Shown: positions 34,057 through 42,703, counted from the first letter of the stretch. The stretch: DNA of 64,000 bases from VRUE01 sp963698085 (GCA_963698085.1 OY969122.1:372001-436000); one strand, 5' to 3'. Notes: a model not told the origin generated them from the sequence alone. A program made the numbers and translations.

Positions 34057-36567
34057 ATGGCCGCAGTGCGCGGCTCACTGTTCACCTTCGCTGCCGGTCG
34101 CCGAACCAAGTGGATCGTCTTCGGGATCTGGTTCCTAGCGATCTTCATCGCCTCCGGCCCGGCCAACCTGCCGGGCAAGTTCGAAGACGCCGAAAGCAAC
34201 GAGGCGACCTCCTATCTGCCCGGCTCGGCTGAATCGACCGACGCGCTGGACGCGACCGAATCGCTGCAGGACGGCGAACTTGCGCCGGCCGTGATCGTCT
34301 ACAGGCGTGAGGCAGGCCTGACCGCAGCCGATCGCCGCCAGATCGTCGCCGACGTCAAGGCGATGACCGAGGAACGCTTCCCCGGTGTAGTGCCGGACGG
34401 CGAAACGGCTGCCGCCGGCGGCAAAGCAAGCGGCGCCAAAGCCGAAGCACCACCGCCCGATGCGCCACCTGGGTGCGGAACGTCGACCAGCCCGGTGCCC
34501 GGCCAGCCAGCCGACTACGCCCCCTTCGTGGGCCCGGTCTGCTCCCAGGACGGCAAGGCGGCGATCGTCACCGCCTACATCGCCGGCAACGGCGAGGGCG
34601 ATCGCATCCTCGACCCGGTCAAGGCCTGGCGCGATGAGATCTCCGACCCGGGCGGCGGCCTCGAGGTGAAGATCACCGGCGGCGCCGGCTTCTCGGCCGA
34701 CGCAATTGAAGTCTTCGAAAGCATCGACGGCACGCTGCTGCTGGCGGCGCTCAGCCTGGTCATCTTCCTGCTGATCGTCATCTACCGCTCGCCGTTCTTC
34801 TTCCTCATCCCGCTGGCGGCGGTGGTGTTCGCCGAGACGCTCTCGCGCTCGATCGGCTACGGCGTCTCTGAGCTGGGGGTGACGATCAACGGCCAGTCGA
34901 GCTCGATCATGTCGGTGCTCGTGCTCGGCGCAGGGACCGACTATGCCCTGCTGCTCGTCTCGCGCTACCGCGAGGAGCTGCACCACACCGTCGACAAGCA
35001 CGAGGCGATGCGCACCGCGCTGGCCTCGGCCGGGCCGGCGATCTTCGCCTCGGCTGCCACCGTGATCGCGGCGCTGCTCTGCCTGCTGCTCGCCAAGGTC
35101 AACGGCACCGCCGGACTCGGCCCGATCGCCGCAATCGGCATCGCCTGCGCCGCCCTCTCGATGCTTACCCTGCTGCCGGCGCTGCTGACGATCTTCGGCC
35201 GCCGCGCCTTCTGGCCCTTCGTCCCGCACACGCCGGAGACCGCCCCCTCGCCCGACTCGGTGTCCCCGTGGGCGCGGAGGAACATCGTCGAGGGTGGCGG
35301 CTTCAGAGCGCTGCTACCGGTGATCGGCGCCTCGCTGCTAATCGTCATCCCGCCGGTGCTGGCGCTGGTCCTGCTCAACTGGCTCCTGCGCCGTCTCAGC
35401 GGCCGCCGCATCCCCTCACTGATCGTTGGGCCGCTCGACCGGGCGATCTTCACCCCCTACGAGGTGCGGCGACACCGGCTCGAGCACACCGCTGACGCCA
35501 CCCACGGCTTCTGGAAACGGGTCGGCGACCGGGTAGCCGCCGGCCCGCAGCGGGTGATGCTCGGCGCGATCGCCGTGCTGCTCGTCTGCTGTGCAGGCTT
35601 TGCCTTCTTCTCGACCGAACTGACCGCCGAAGACAGCTACCGCACCGAAGTCGACTCGACCGAAGGCCAGCACCTGCTCGACAAGAGCTTCCCCTCGGGC
35701 ACCACCGCGCCGACCGACATCGTCGTCACCGAACCGGCCAAATTGGAGCTCGTGCGCAAAGAGGCGTCCCAGGTCGAAGGCGTCGAGTCGGTCTCGCCCC
35801 CGGTAGCCAAAGGCCCGGAGGGCATCCTCGTCCAGGCCACGCTGGAGCCCAATCCCTACTCAACCGAGGCCTTCGACTTGGTCGAGCCGATCCGTGATGC
35901 GGTCCACGAAGGGGCGCCGGGGACGCTCGTCGGCGGCCCCAGCGCGATCGAATTCGATGTGCGTGACGCGGCTGCCCGCGACTCGATCGTGATCCCACCG
36001 ATCGTCCTCTTAGTTGTCTTCCTGATCCTGATCGCGCTCTTGCGCGCTGTGGTCGCGCCGCTGGTCCTGATCGGCACCGTGATCGTCAGCTTCCTCGCCG
36101 CTCTCGGCGTCGGCTACTTCGCTTTCGACGTGATCTTCGGCTTCCCCGGCTCGGACCCCTCGCTACCCCTCTTCGCCTTCGTTTTCCTGGTCGCGCTGGG
36201 GGTCGACTACAACATCTTCCTGGTCGCCCGCGCCCGTGAGGAGACGATCCAGCACGGCTCCAAAGAGGGGATGCTGCGCGCCCTCGCGGTCACCGGCGCA
36301 GTCATCACCAGCGCCGGCATCGTCCTCGCCGGCACCTTCTCCGTGCTCGGCTCACTGCCCCTCACCTTCCTAACCGAGATCGGCTTCGTAGTCGCCTTCG
36401 GCGTCCTCCTAGACACCTTCCTAGTCCGCAGCATCCTCGTCCCCGCCGCAGCCCTGACCCTAGGCGACAAGTTCTGGTCTCCATCTGAGCTTTCAAAGAA
36501 GGGACGCGCTACCGGAACCCTCGGCGAGCCCGAGCCCGCACCAGCTGCCACCTCAAGCGACAGCTAA
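34057..36567 (+). CDS. MMPL-family RND transporter
   Basis: The 836-aa protein has about 12 membrane helices and two periplasmic domains. The first contains a Pro/Ala-rich insertion with two cysteines (CGTSTSP and VCSQDG). The relay motif reads VLGAGTDYALLLVSRYREEL in the first half and VFLVALGVDYNIFLVARARE in the second. The C-tail is disordered. Lipid or drug export is the usual role. It converges with glnA across a long hairpin. Confidence 0.87.
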   Translation: MAAVRGSLFTFAAGRRTKWIVFGIWFLAIFIASGPANLPGKFEDAESNEATSYLPGSAESTDALDATESLQDGELAPAVIVYRREAGLTAADRRQIVADVKAMTEERFPGVVPDGETAAAGGKASGAKAEAPPPDAPPGCGTSTSPVPGQPADYAPFVGPVCSQDGKAAIVTAYIAGNGEGDRILDPVKAWRDEISDPGGGLEVKITGGAGFSADAIEVFESIDGTLLLAALSLVIFLLIVIYRSPFFFLIPLAAVVFAETLSRSIGYGVSELGVTINGQSSSIMSVLVLGAGTDYALLLVSRYREELHHTVDKHEAMRTALASAGPAIFASAATVIAALLCLLLAKVNGTAGLGPIAAIGIACAALSMLTLLPALLTIFGRRAFWPFVPHTPETAPSPDSVSPWARRNIVEGGGFRALLPVIGASLLIVIPPVLALVLLNWLLRRLSGRRIPSLIVGPLDRAIFTPYEVRRHRLEHTADATHGFWKRVGDRVAAGPQRVMLGAIAVLLVCCAGFAFFSTELTAEDSYRTEVDSTEGQHLLDKSFPSGTTAPTDIVVTEPAKLELVRKEASQVEGVESVSPPVAKGPEGILVQATLEPNPYSTEAFDLVEPIRDAVHEGAPGTLVGGPSAIEFDVRDAAARDSIVIPPIVLLVVFLILIALLRAVVAPLVLIGTVIVSFLAALGVGYFAFDVIFGFPGSDPSLPLFAFVFLVALGVDYNIFLVARAREETIQHGSKEGMLRALAVTGAVITSAGIVLAGTFSVLGSLPLTFLTEIGFVVAFGVLLDTFLVRSILVPAAALTLGDKFWSPSELSKKGRATGTLGEPEPAPAATSSDS

Positions 36568-36589
36568 CCCAAGCCTGGGCGCTGGCGGA

Positions 36590-36711
36590 GGAGGGGTCGG
36601 GTGTCCCTCCTGAGCAGCGGCGTCCTCTTTTTCGCCCCACAAGCGCCGGCGGGCAGCGACTAAGTCATCTGGCGAAAAACCCAGCAAGCAGGAGGGACAC
36701 CCGACCCCTCC
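36590..36711. terminator. Long composite hairpin between the MMPL gene and glnA
   Basis: Outer arms 36590-36612 and 36689-36711 pair perfectly over 23 bp. An inner stem pairs TTTTTCGCC (36628-36636) with GGCGAAAAA (36671-36679). It lies between convergent genes and ends 3 nt before the glnA stop codon, so a bidirectional terminator is likely. Confidence 0.75.
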
Positions 36712-36713
36712 CC

Positions 36714-38066
36714 CTACAGCACCGGCAAAAAGTTCTCGATCTCGTAAGGCGTAACCTGAACGCGGTACTCGTCCCATTCCTGCCGCTTAATCTCAACAAA
36801 CCGCCGAAACGTGTGCTCCCCCAGCGTACGCAGCACCAGCTCCGAGTCGGCGGCGATGTCGATCGCCTCGCCTAGCGTCTCGGGCAGCTCCTCGATCCCC
36901 CGCTGCGCGCGCTCCTCCGGCGAGAGGTGGTAGAGGTTCTGCTCCATCGGCTCGGGCAGCTCGTAGCCCTTCTCGATCCCCTCCAGGCCGGCCTGCAGCA
37001 TGCCGGCGAAACAGAGATAGGGGTTGCAGGCGGGGTCGGGGCAGCGCAGCTCGGCCCGCGTCGCCCCCTCCTTGCCGGGGTGGTAGAGCGGCACCCGGAT
37101 CAGGGCGGAGCGGTTGCGCCGCGACCAGGCCAGGTAGACCGGCGCCTCGTAGCCGGGGACGAGGCGCTTGTAGGAGTTGACCCACTGGGCGAAGAGCGGT
37201 GAGATCTCGCGCGCGTGGCGCAGCTGGCCGGCGATGAAGGCCTTCGCCGTGGCAGAGAGGAAGTACTGGTCGTCGGGATCAAAGAAGGCGTTTTTGCCGT
37301 CCTTGGTCAACGACTGGTGGACGTGCATACCGGAGCCGTTCTCGCCGAACAGCGGCTTCGGCATGAAGGTCGCGTGCCAGCCGTATTTCATCGCGTACTC
37401 CTTGACGACGATGCGGTAGGTCATGCAGTCGTCCGACATCTGCAGCGCGTCCTTGTAGCGCATGTCGACCTCGTGCTGGGAGGGGCCGACCTCGTGATGG
37501 GTGTACTCGACGTGGATGCCCATCTTCTCCAGCGCCAGCACGGTGTCACGGCGCACGTCGGAGCCGGCATCGAGCGTGGTCAGGTCGAAGTAGCCGCCCT
37601 CGTCGAGCACCTCCGGCGTGCCGCCCTCCGGCTTGGCCGAGCGGAAGTAGAAGAACTCGAGCTCGGGTCCGATGTTGTAGGCGTCGAAGCCGAGGTCCTC
37701 AGCGCGTTTGAGCGCTCGGCGCATGATCCAGCGCGGGTCGCCCTCATATGGGTCGCCGCCGGGGACGCGGACGTCGCAGAACATGCGTGCGACGGCGTTC
37801 TCCTCCTCCGGCCGCCAGGGGATGATCGCGAAGGTCGAGGGGTCGGGCATCGCGATCATGTCCGACTCCTCGATCGGGTTGAAGCCGGTGATCGAGGAGC
37901 CGTCGAAGCCCATCCCACCCTCGAGCGCGTCCTCGAGTTCGGACGAGTTGATCGAGAAGCTCTTCAGCTGGCCGAGGATGTCGGTGAACCAGAGCCGGAT
38001 GAAGCGAACGTCGCGCTCCTTGACGATCTCGGCTACATCGGCGGCGCTGGTCGGTTGCTCTGCCAT
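36714..38066 (-). CDS. glnA: Glutamine synthetase type I (alpha-like)
   Basis: The 450-aa enzyme shows GGMGFDGSSITGF (about residues 50-62), the metal/glutamate block ELEFFYFR, HHEVGPSQHEVD, the ATP loop KPLFGENGSGMHVHQSL and NRSALIRVPLYHPGKEGATRAELRCPDP. It joins ammonia to glutamate. The length is that of the GSI-alpha form, which lacks the 25-residue insert of GSI-beta. AAGGAG precedes the ATG at 38066. It may not be the only glutamine synthetase in the genome. Confidence 0.93.
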   Translation of the reverse strand: MAEQPTSAADVAEIVKERDVRFIRLWFTDILGQLKSFSINSSELEDALEGGMGFDGSSITGFNPIEESDMIAMPDPSTFAIIPWRPEEENAVARMFCDVRVPGGDPYEGDPRWIMRRALKRAEDLGFDAYNIGPELEFFYFRSAKPEGGTPEVLDEGGYFDLTTLDAGSDVRRDTVLALEKMGIHVEYTHHEVGPSQHEVDMRYKDALQMSDDCMTYRIVVKEYAMKYGWHATFMPKPLFGENGSGMHVHQSLTKDGKNAFFDPDDQYFLSATAKAFIAGQLRHAREISPLFAQWVNSYKRLVPGYEAPVYLAWSRRNRSALIRVPLYHPGKEGATRAELRCPDPACNPYLCFAGMLQAGLEGIEKGYELPEPMEQNLYHLSPEERAQRGIEELPETLGEAIDIAADSELVLRTLGEHTFRRFVEIKRQEWDEYRVQVTPYEIENFLPVL

Positions 38067-38236
38067 TCCCCGGTCTCCTTCGTGGCGGTGTCGGCGCGGT
38101 CGGGGCAAAGATAGGCGAAGTGAACCCAGATGGTCGGTTCCGCGGCGGGAACCGACCATCCGAGGTGCAGAAAGACGTAGTTACGGGTATGTGACGAGCG
38201 TCGCAGATGGGTTGCGAGGGCGTCCGAATCTCGGTA

Positions 38237-38257
38237 TAACTTACTTCGCGTAAGTTA
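38237..38257. promoter_or_regulatory. Inverted-repeat operator upstream of the AhpD-like gene
   Basis: TAACTTAC-TTCGC-GTAAGTTA is an 8-bp perfect inverted repeat with a 5-bp spacer. It is AT-rich in a GC-rich context and lies about 75 bp before the AhpD-like start and 170 bp from glnA. No regulator gene is adjacent. Confidence 0.6.
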
Positions 38258-38329
38258 ATGGCTTAAAGTAAAGTAAAGGCCACATAAAAGGCTCTGTGAA
38301 GCGGAATTCCCGACGGAGCCAAAGGCGGG

Positions 38330-38902
38330 ATGCAAGTGACGGTAAAAACGGCAGTAAGCAGATTCCAGATCCACGACGAGCTGACGGCTCCCGACGAGAG
38401 CGCTCCTCTGATCAAGAGCATCCAGGCGGCCGGCGGTGCGGTGACGAAGTTCGTCGGCGTCCTCGCCGGCGCTCCGGCCGTGCTGCGCGCTTACACCCGG
38501 ATGCGCTCGGAGCTCCGCGGCGGCGTCTTGCCGCTCGCGACGCGCGAGCGAATCGCCCTTGCGGTCGCCGAGCACCGGCACGACTCCTACAGCATCGCCC
38601 AGCACGCCAAATCGGCGCGGCGCGCCGGTCTCGGACTCGATGAGGTCTCCCGCGCGCGCAGCTTCAGCTCTGGCGACGCCAAGGAGCAGGCATTGCTCGA
38701 CTACCTGAAGGCGACCCTCGACGCCGACGGCGCTCCCCCGCACCACCTGCACGAGGAGGCGCGGGAGATCGGCTGGAGCGACGAGGAGTTGCTCGAGGCG
38801 GTTGCGCATCTGGCGCTCAATGAGTTCCAGAGCTTGATTGCCAGCGCTGCGGCTCTACCCAAAGATCAAGCGACGCCTGAAGTACTCCCCTCGGCCGCGT
38901 AA
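38330..38902 (+). CDS. AhpD-like (carboxymuconolactone decarboxylase family) protein lacking catalytic cysteines
   Basis: The 190-aa all-helical protein has the family core (LPLATRERIALAVAEHRHDSYSIAQHAKSARRAG-type block at residues 67-99, here quoted in parts: ERIALAVAEHRHD, SYSIAQH, LGLDEVSRAR). The position where AhpD has Glu-x-x-x-CxxC-xxx-His reads Glu81 to Asp85-Ser-Tyr-Ser88 and His92, so neither cysteine is present. A peroxidase-reductase activity of AhpD type is unlikely. Its actual role is unknown. Confidence 0.75.
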   Translation: MQVTVKTAVSRFQIHDELTAPDESAPLIKSIQAAGGAVTKFVGVLAGAPAVLRAYTRMRSELRGGVLPLATRERIALAVAEHRHDSYSIAQHAKSARRAGLGLDEVSRARSFSSGDAKEQALLDYLKATLDADGAPPHHLHEEAREIGWSDEELLEAVAHLALNEFQSLIASAAALPKDQATPEVLPSAA

Positions 38903-38908
38903 GTAATA

Positions 38909-39019
38909 GCGGTCGGGGGTCCCTCCCGCGGGCTGCCTTTTTCGCCTCTAAGCGAGTTCCTCTCGCTGAGCGGCACTGCGAAAAAGGTAGCGCCGCCCGC
39001 GGGAGGGACCCCCGACCGC
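38909..39019. terminator. Long composite hairpin between convergent genes
   Basis: Outer arms 38909-38933 and 38995-39019 pair perfectly over 25 bp. An inner stem pairs CCTTTTTCGC (38936-38945) with GCGAAAAAGG (38978-38987), and an innermost stem pairs AGCGAG (38951-38956) with CTCGCT (38962-38967). It starts 6 nt after the AhpD-like gene and precedes a convergent secreted-protein gene. Its plan matches the hairpin at 36590-36711. Confidence 0.75.
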
Positions 39020-39070
39020 CTTCCCCTGTAAGCGCCCGACTGACGTGGCTATGCGCTGCGCCAGGGCGCG

Positions 39071-39799
39071 TCAGTCAAGTACTACCGTGGCGGTGTAGAG
39101 CAGCCGCGCCGTTGAATAGCGGCAGCCGTAGGTTGATCGGGTGCCTGCTTTTTCGTGGGGCTTGCCCTGGCGGACGTCGGTGGTGTTGGTGCATTTGCCG
39201 GGCTCGCGGCTGGCTCGCCAGGCGTTTTTCGCCGAGAGGTCTTGGGCGAAGGCCGGGGCCCAGGTGGGGATCGTGAGGCCGACTATGTCGCCCTTCTCGA
39301 CTCGCAGGTTGGAACCGAACTTGACCGTCTGACCCAAGTAGGGAGTGAGCACCTGTACAGAGCCCTGGCGCCGCAGGTTGTAGCGGGGAGGATCGGTGTC
39401 GGGGACGCGCCGCAGGATCGCCAGCCGCGCCTGCGGCGGGGTGCCGAAAAAGCCGTTGAAGAAGGAGCGCTGTTTGTTGGTCGGTTGGGCCAGGGTCAGC
39501 GTCCAGGCCTTCACCTTGCCGGCACGCGGCACGCGGTAGGGCAGGCTCGACTGGGTCGTGCTGACCTGAAAACCGGTAACGCTCCCGACCGCTTGGCAGG
39601 GCAGCTCGGGGCAAGACGGGTCGGGCGTGCTCGCGGTGCTGCCGAGCACGACCGTCGTGCGTGAGTTGGTCGCGGCGCCGGCGCCGGCGACCATCGCAAT
39701 CAGTGCGGCCAGGCACGCGGACAGGCCAATCGCAACGGCAAGGCGACCGCGCCAAGCGACCCGATCGTCGACACCAGCTATTTGGGATGACCTCGACAT
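39071..39799 (-). CDS. Secreted hypothetical protein
   Basis: The 242-aa product has a membrane-spanning signal (about residues 20-42, cleavage near GAGA) and a beta-rich exported domain with four cysteines. Recognisable features are QSSLPYRVPRAGKVKAWTL, PYLGQTVKFGSNLRVEKGD and a C-terminal ARLLYTATVVLD. GAGGAG precedes the ATG at 39799. I do not recognise a named family. It ends beside the long hairpin and lies downstream of the RlpA-like gene on the same strand. Confidence 0.7.
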   Translation of the reverse strand: MSRSSQIAGVDDRVAWRGRLAVAIGLSACLAALIAMVAGAGAATNSRTTVVLGSTASTPDPSCPELPCQAVGSVTGFQVSTTQSSLPYRVPRAGKVKAWTLTLAQPTNKQRSFFNGFFGTPPQARLAILRRVPDTDPPRYNLRRQGSVQVLTPYLGQTVKFGSNLRVEKGDIVGLTIPTWAPAFAQDLSAKNAWRASREPGKCTNTTDVRQGKPHEKAGTRSTYGCRYSTARLLYTATVVLD

Positions 39800-39863
39800 G
39801 CCCGCGCTCCTCTCGTGAAAAAGACCTGCTTCGAGCGGAAAAGACTAGCCGCAGCGGCGGCCG

Positions 39864-40355
39864 TCAGCGTGAGCCGCGCTTGGCGCGCGAGCTTCGCGCG
39901 TACTCGCGCGAGACCGCAAAGCCGACCATGTCGGCCCCAACCTTGTCGAAGCGCAGAGCGCGCGCGGCGGCGTAAGTCAGATCCCAGTCGTTGCCGTAGC
40001 TGTAGGGGCCGCGGTCGATCACTCTGGTGACGATCTGCCGCCCGCGGTAGACGAACTTGACCGTCGTGCCGCAGGGCAGGCTGCGGTGGGCCACGCCGAC
40101 GGTGTTGGCGCGCAAGACCTGGCCGCAGGCGGTGCCATTGCCGTAGAGGCCGGGGCCGTACCAGGTGGCGCCAGCCCACTGCAGTGGCGAGAAGGCGATA
40201 TCGCTACCGGCGTTGGCCTTGCTTGAGGCAAGGGTCGAGGCACCGCCGGTGGCCGCCTGCGCCGGCGTCGCGCCAAGGGCCAACGACGCTGCAATCAGCA
40301 GCAGGGCCGCACGGGAATGATCTTTCCGCCGGGGGCGGTTCGTCGCTCTCTTCAT
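39864..40355 (-). CDS. Secreted RlpA-like double-psi beta-barrel protein
   Basis: The 163-aa protein has a signal peptide (residues 14-35, cleavage at AQA) and a DPBB domain with ATWYGPGLYGNGTACG, VAHRSLPCGTTVKF and RVIDRGPYSYG. These are the RlpA motifs; the Asp and surrounding residues match lytic transglycosylase or cell-wall-binding relatives. It acts outside the membrane on peptidoglycan. Its leader is a c-di-AMP riboswitch, which fits control of cell-wall remodelling. Confidence 0.85.
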   Translation of the reverse strand: MKRATNRPRRKDHSRAALLLIAASLALGATPAQAATGGASTLASSKANAGSDIAFSPLQWAGATWYGPGLYGNGTACGQVLRANTVGVAHRSLPCGTTVKFVYRGRQIVTRVIDRGPYSYGNDWDLTYAAARALRFDKVGADMVGFAVSREYARSSRAKRGSR

Positions 40356-40361
40356 TGCTCT

Positions 40362-40490
40362 TTCGGACGCTTACGGGGTTAGCTGACGGGCTCGCGCTGG
40401 AAAGAGCTGCGCTACGCGGCAGATGCCGGCGATTCGCCCCAACTTGTGGGTCCCCCGCTCCCCGCGATATGTGGCGGAGATTCAGCGGAA
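40362..40490 (-). ncRNA. c-di-AMP riboswitch (ydaO-yuaA type)
   Basis: On the minus strand the conserved blocks appear in order: GGGGGACCCA, then TTGGGGCGAATC, a variable stem, GCTCTTTCC, GAGCCCGTCAGCTAACCCCG and GTAAGCG. These are the signature segments of the ydaO class. The last block ends about 12 nt before the start codon of the RlpA-like gene, so ligand binding could directly affect translation initiation as well as termination. Boundaries are approximate. Confidence 0.88.
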
Positions 40491-40539
40491 GTTGGCGGCA
40501 CGTTAGCAGACGCTAAGACAGGAAATTGTGAAGAGGTTG

Positions 40540-40569
40540 AAAAGGCCCCCTCCTGAGAGGGGGCCTTTT
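40540..40569. terminator. Bidirectional terminator after rnpB
   Basis: A perfect 13-bp stem (40540-40552 with 40557-40569) has an A-run on one side and a T-run on the other, with a 4-nt loop. It ends rnpB on the minus strand with a TTTT tract. Confidence 0.85.
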
Positions 40570-40570
40570 C

Positions 40571-40941
40571 GTAGCGGGCCTGTAAGCCGGATCCTGTCGT
40601 GAACGACCATCTATCTCAGCGGGACCACGGTCCCGAGGGGCCGCTGATGCGGCCCTGCGGCCTACCTGGATCTCGCCGGGCAGGGTCGACGATCCTGTTT
40701 GGCCTTGCACCGGGCGGGGTTTGCCTGGCCGCCGCGTCACCGCGGCGCCGGTGCGCTCTTACCGCACCTTTTCACCTTTGCCTGTACGCGGCTCACGTGT
40801 GGCCGCGCCATCGGCCGTATGTTTCTGTGGCACTTTCCCGCGGGTTTCCCCGGGTGGGCGTTACCCACCGCCCTCGCCCTTTGGTGTCCGGACTTTCCTC
40901 GAGGGGTTTTCTCTCCCCCCGCGGTCGTTCAGCCCGCCTCT
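40571..40941 (-). ncRNA. rnpB: RNase P RNA
   Basis: The minus strand shows the bacterial RNase P RNA cores: a 5' GCGGGCTGAACGACCGCGG segment, GAGGAAAGTCCGGACACC, and the 3' GATAGATGGTCGTTCACGAC and AGGATCCGGCTTACAGGCC. The 5' GCGGGC pairs with the 3' GCCCGC (P1). It is about 371 nt and looks like type A. It is the catalytic subunit that trims tRNA 5' leaders. Ends are estimated to within a few bases. Confidence 0.93.
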
Positions 40942-41009
40942 CGATGCTAGCGCGCGAGCCGAGCCGCCAAGCCCACTCGCGACAATTGCATCGAATATCC
41001 TGCGCGGCA

Positions 41010-41834
41010 ATGCCGGTAGCGGTCGTCACCGGAGCGGGCGGAGGGCTCGGGCGTGCGATCGCGCTCGATCTCGCCAGCCGCGGCTATCTGATCCACGCAA
41101 CCGACGTGGACGCTGCCGCCGCGGCCGAGACGGCAGCTGAGATCGGCGCCGGTGCCAGCTCCGCCGAGCTCGACGTCACCGACGGGGAGGCGTGCCACTC
41201 GGTTGCCGCAGCGGCGGCGACCCGGTCAGGCACGCTCGACCTCTGGGTCAACAACGCCGGCGTTCTGATCACCGGCCAATCGTGGGAGCAGGACGAGGCG
41301 ACGCGCAGGACGATGCTCGACGTCAACGCGCTCGGCACGATGAACGGCACCGTTGCGGCGCTGGAGAAAATGCTGCCGACGGGCAGCGGCCACGTGGTCA
41401 ACGTGATCTCGCTTGCGGGGCTCGTGGCGGCTCCCGGGGAGGTCAACTACTCCGCCAGCAAGCACGCGGCGATGGCCTTTACCCTCGGCACGCTCTTCGA
41501 CCTGCGTCGCTCCGGGGTCGCCGGTGTGCAGATCTCCGCCGTCTGCCCCGACGGTATCTGGACGCCGATGCTCGAAGACAAACTCGACGACCCGGCAGCG
41601 GCGGGCTCCTTCTCAGGCCAACTACTGACGCCGCAACAGGTGGCGACAGAGGTGGGCAAGCTGACCGAACGACCGCGGCCGCTGCTCGTGCTGCCACGCT
41701 GGCGCGGGCCGTTGTTGCGCCTCTTCGACCTCTTCCCCCGTCTCGCCCTGAAACTGCTGCCGCTGGTCATGCGCGACGCCCGGCGCAGGCAACGCCGCTA
41801 CAAGCGACTCATCGAATCAGGGAAGTGGCCCTGA
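41010..41834 (+). CDS. Short-chain dehydrogenase/reductase
   Basis: The 274-aa SDR has VVTGAGGGLGRAIALDL, an Asp-rich cofactor site (ATDVDAA, suggesting NAD), NNAGVLITG, VISLAGLVAAPGEVNYSASKHA (split catalytic Ser, Tyr, Lys) and a C-terminal basic helix. Substrate unknown. The ATG at 41010 is the first sensible start; the frame is open upstream only because it crosses rnpB. It converges with lexA. Confidence 0.82.
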   Translation: MPVAVVTGAGGGLGRAIALDLASRGYLIHATDVDAAAAAETAAEIGAGASSAELDVTDGEACHSVAAAAATRSGTLDLWVNNAGVLITGQSWEQDEATRRTMLDVNALGTMNGTVAALEKMLPTGSGHVVNVISLAGLVAAPGEVNYSASKHAAMAFTLGTLFDLRRSGVAGVQISAVCPDGIWTPMLEDKLDDPAAAGSFSGQLLTPQQVATEVGKLTERPRPLLVLPRWRGPLLRLFDLFPRLALKLLPLVMRDARRRQRRYKRLIESGKWP

Positions 41835-41835
41835 A

Positions 41836-42450
41836 TCAGACCTTACGGACAACGCCGATCACGCGACCGATCACGCCGACCTCGGCGCTGCGAATCGGCT
41901 CCATCGTCTCGTTCTCGGGCTGCAGCCGGATGTGGTCCGCCTCGCGGAAGAAGCGCTTGACGGTGGCCTCCTCGCCGATTAGGGCGACGACGATCTCGCC
42001 GTCGGTCGCGTCCTGAGCTGGACGAACGACTACGTAGTCGCTTTCGAAGATGCCCGCTTCCTTCATGCTTTCGCCGCGCACCCGGAGGACGTAATCGCCT
42101 TCCTCGCCACCGATGACGTCGGGGATCTCGATGTACTCCTCGATGTTCTCCTCGGCGAGGATCGGGGCTCCGGCGGCGACGTGGCCGACCAGCGGCAGGC
42201 CGGCGCCCTCGGGCCGGATCGTCTTCTTCGCCTTGTCGAAGAGCAGCTCGATCGCGCGCGGCTTCGACGGGTCGCGCCGCAGCAGACCGATCTTCTCGAG
42301 GTTGGCGAGGTGGGCGTGCACGGTGGAGGAGGAGTGCAGGCCAACTGCTTTGCCGATCTCGCGCACGGTCGGCGGGTAGCCCGTTTTCGCCGCGTAGCGG
42401 CGGATGAAGTCGAAGATCTCCTTTTGCCTCTTGGTCAGGTCCAGGTCCAC
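41836..42450 (-). CDS. lexA: LexA repressor
   Basis: The 204-aa protein has a winged helix (LTKRQKEIFDFI, PTVREIGKAVGL) and the S24 autocleavage domain: cleavage at Ala93-Gly94 in VAAGAP, Ser128 in RGESMKEAG and Lys165 in EATVKRFF. It represses SOS genes until RecA stimulates self-cleavage. GTG at 42450 (or TTG at 42453) follows GAGGAGG. A consensus SOS box lies 39 bp upstream, so it is autoregulated. Confidence 0.94.
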   Translation of the reverse strand: MDLDLTKRQKEIFDFIRRYAAKTGYPPTVREIGKAVGLHSSSTVHAHLANLEKIGLLRRDPSKPRAIELLFDKAKKTIRPEGAGLPLVGHVAAGAPILAEENIEEYIEIPDVIGGEEGDYVLRVRGESMKEAGIFESDYVVVRPAQDATDGEIVVALIGEEATVKRFFREADHIRLQPENETMEPIRSAEVGVIGRVIGVVRKV

Positions 42451-42488
42451 CAAGCGATCCTCCTCGTCGACAAACAGACGCAGACGTC

Positions 42489-42502
42489 CGAACACTTGTT
42501 CG
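42489..42502. promoter_or_regulatory. SOS box (LexA operator)
   Basis: CGAACACTTGTTCG is a perfect match to the actinobacterial/Gram-positive CGAAC-N4-GTTCG operator and lies 39 bp upstream of lexA. Confidence 0.9.
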
Positions 42503-42614
42503 CAGAGTACCGCCCGATTCGGACACCCGCAAGCGGCGAGCCACCCCGCAGACCACCACCCGGCCCCGCTACACCCCCGCACATCGCCAAACATCTAGAA
42601 TCGACGGCCCTCGA

Positions 42615-42700
42615 GCGGCTGTGGCGGAACTGGTAGACGCGCAAGGTTGAGGGCCTTGTGTCCCTAACGGGACGTGATGGTTCGACTCCATTCAGCCGCA
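42615..42700 (+). tRNA. tRNA-Leu (GAG)
   Basis: The 86-nt gene folds into a class II tRNA: a perfect 7-bp acceptor stem (GCGGCTG with CAGCCGC), anticodon stem CAAGG/CCTTG around loop TTGAGGG (anticodon GAG), a long variable arm (GTCCC/GGGAC) and a T-loop TTCGACT. CCA is not encoded. Bases 42647-42700 are also the att site of the downstream element, which restores the tRNA 3' half. Confidence 0.95.
42647..42700 (+). repeat. attL: 54-bp direct repeat in the tRNA gene
   Basis: This copy runs from the anticodon loop to the discriminator base and completes the functional tRNA. It is identical over 54 bp to 52900-52953, and the sequences differ immediately outside. Confidence 0.93.
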
Positions 42701-42703
42701 CTC

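Noticed and set aside
40599..41009. N-terminal 137 codons ahead of the SDR at 41010
   Set aside because: The frame runs antisense through rnpB, which is clearly an RNA gene; the SDR fold begins at 41010.
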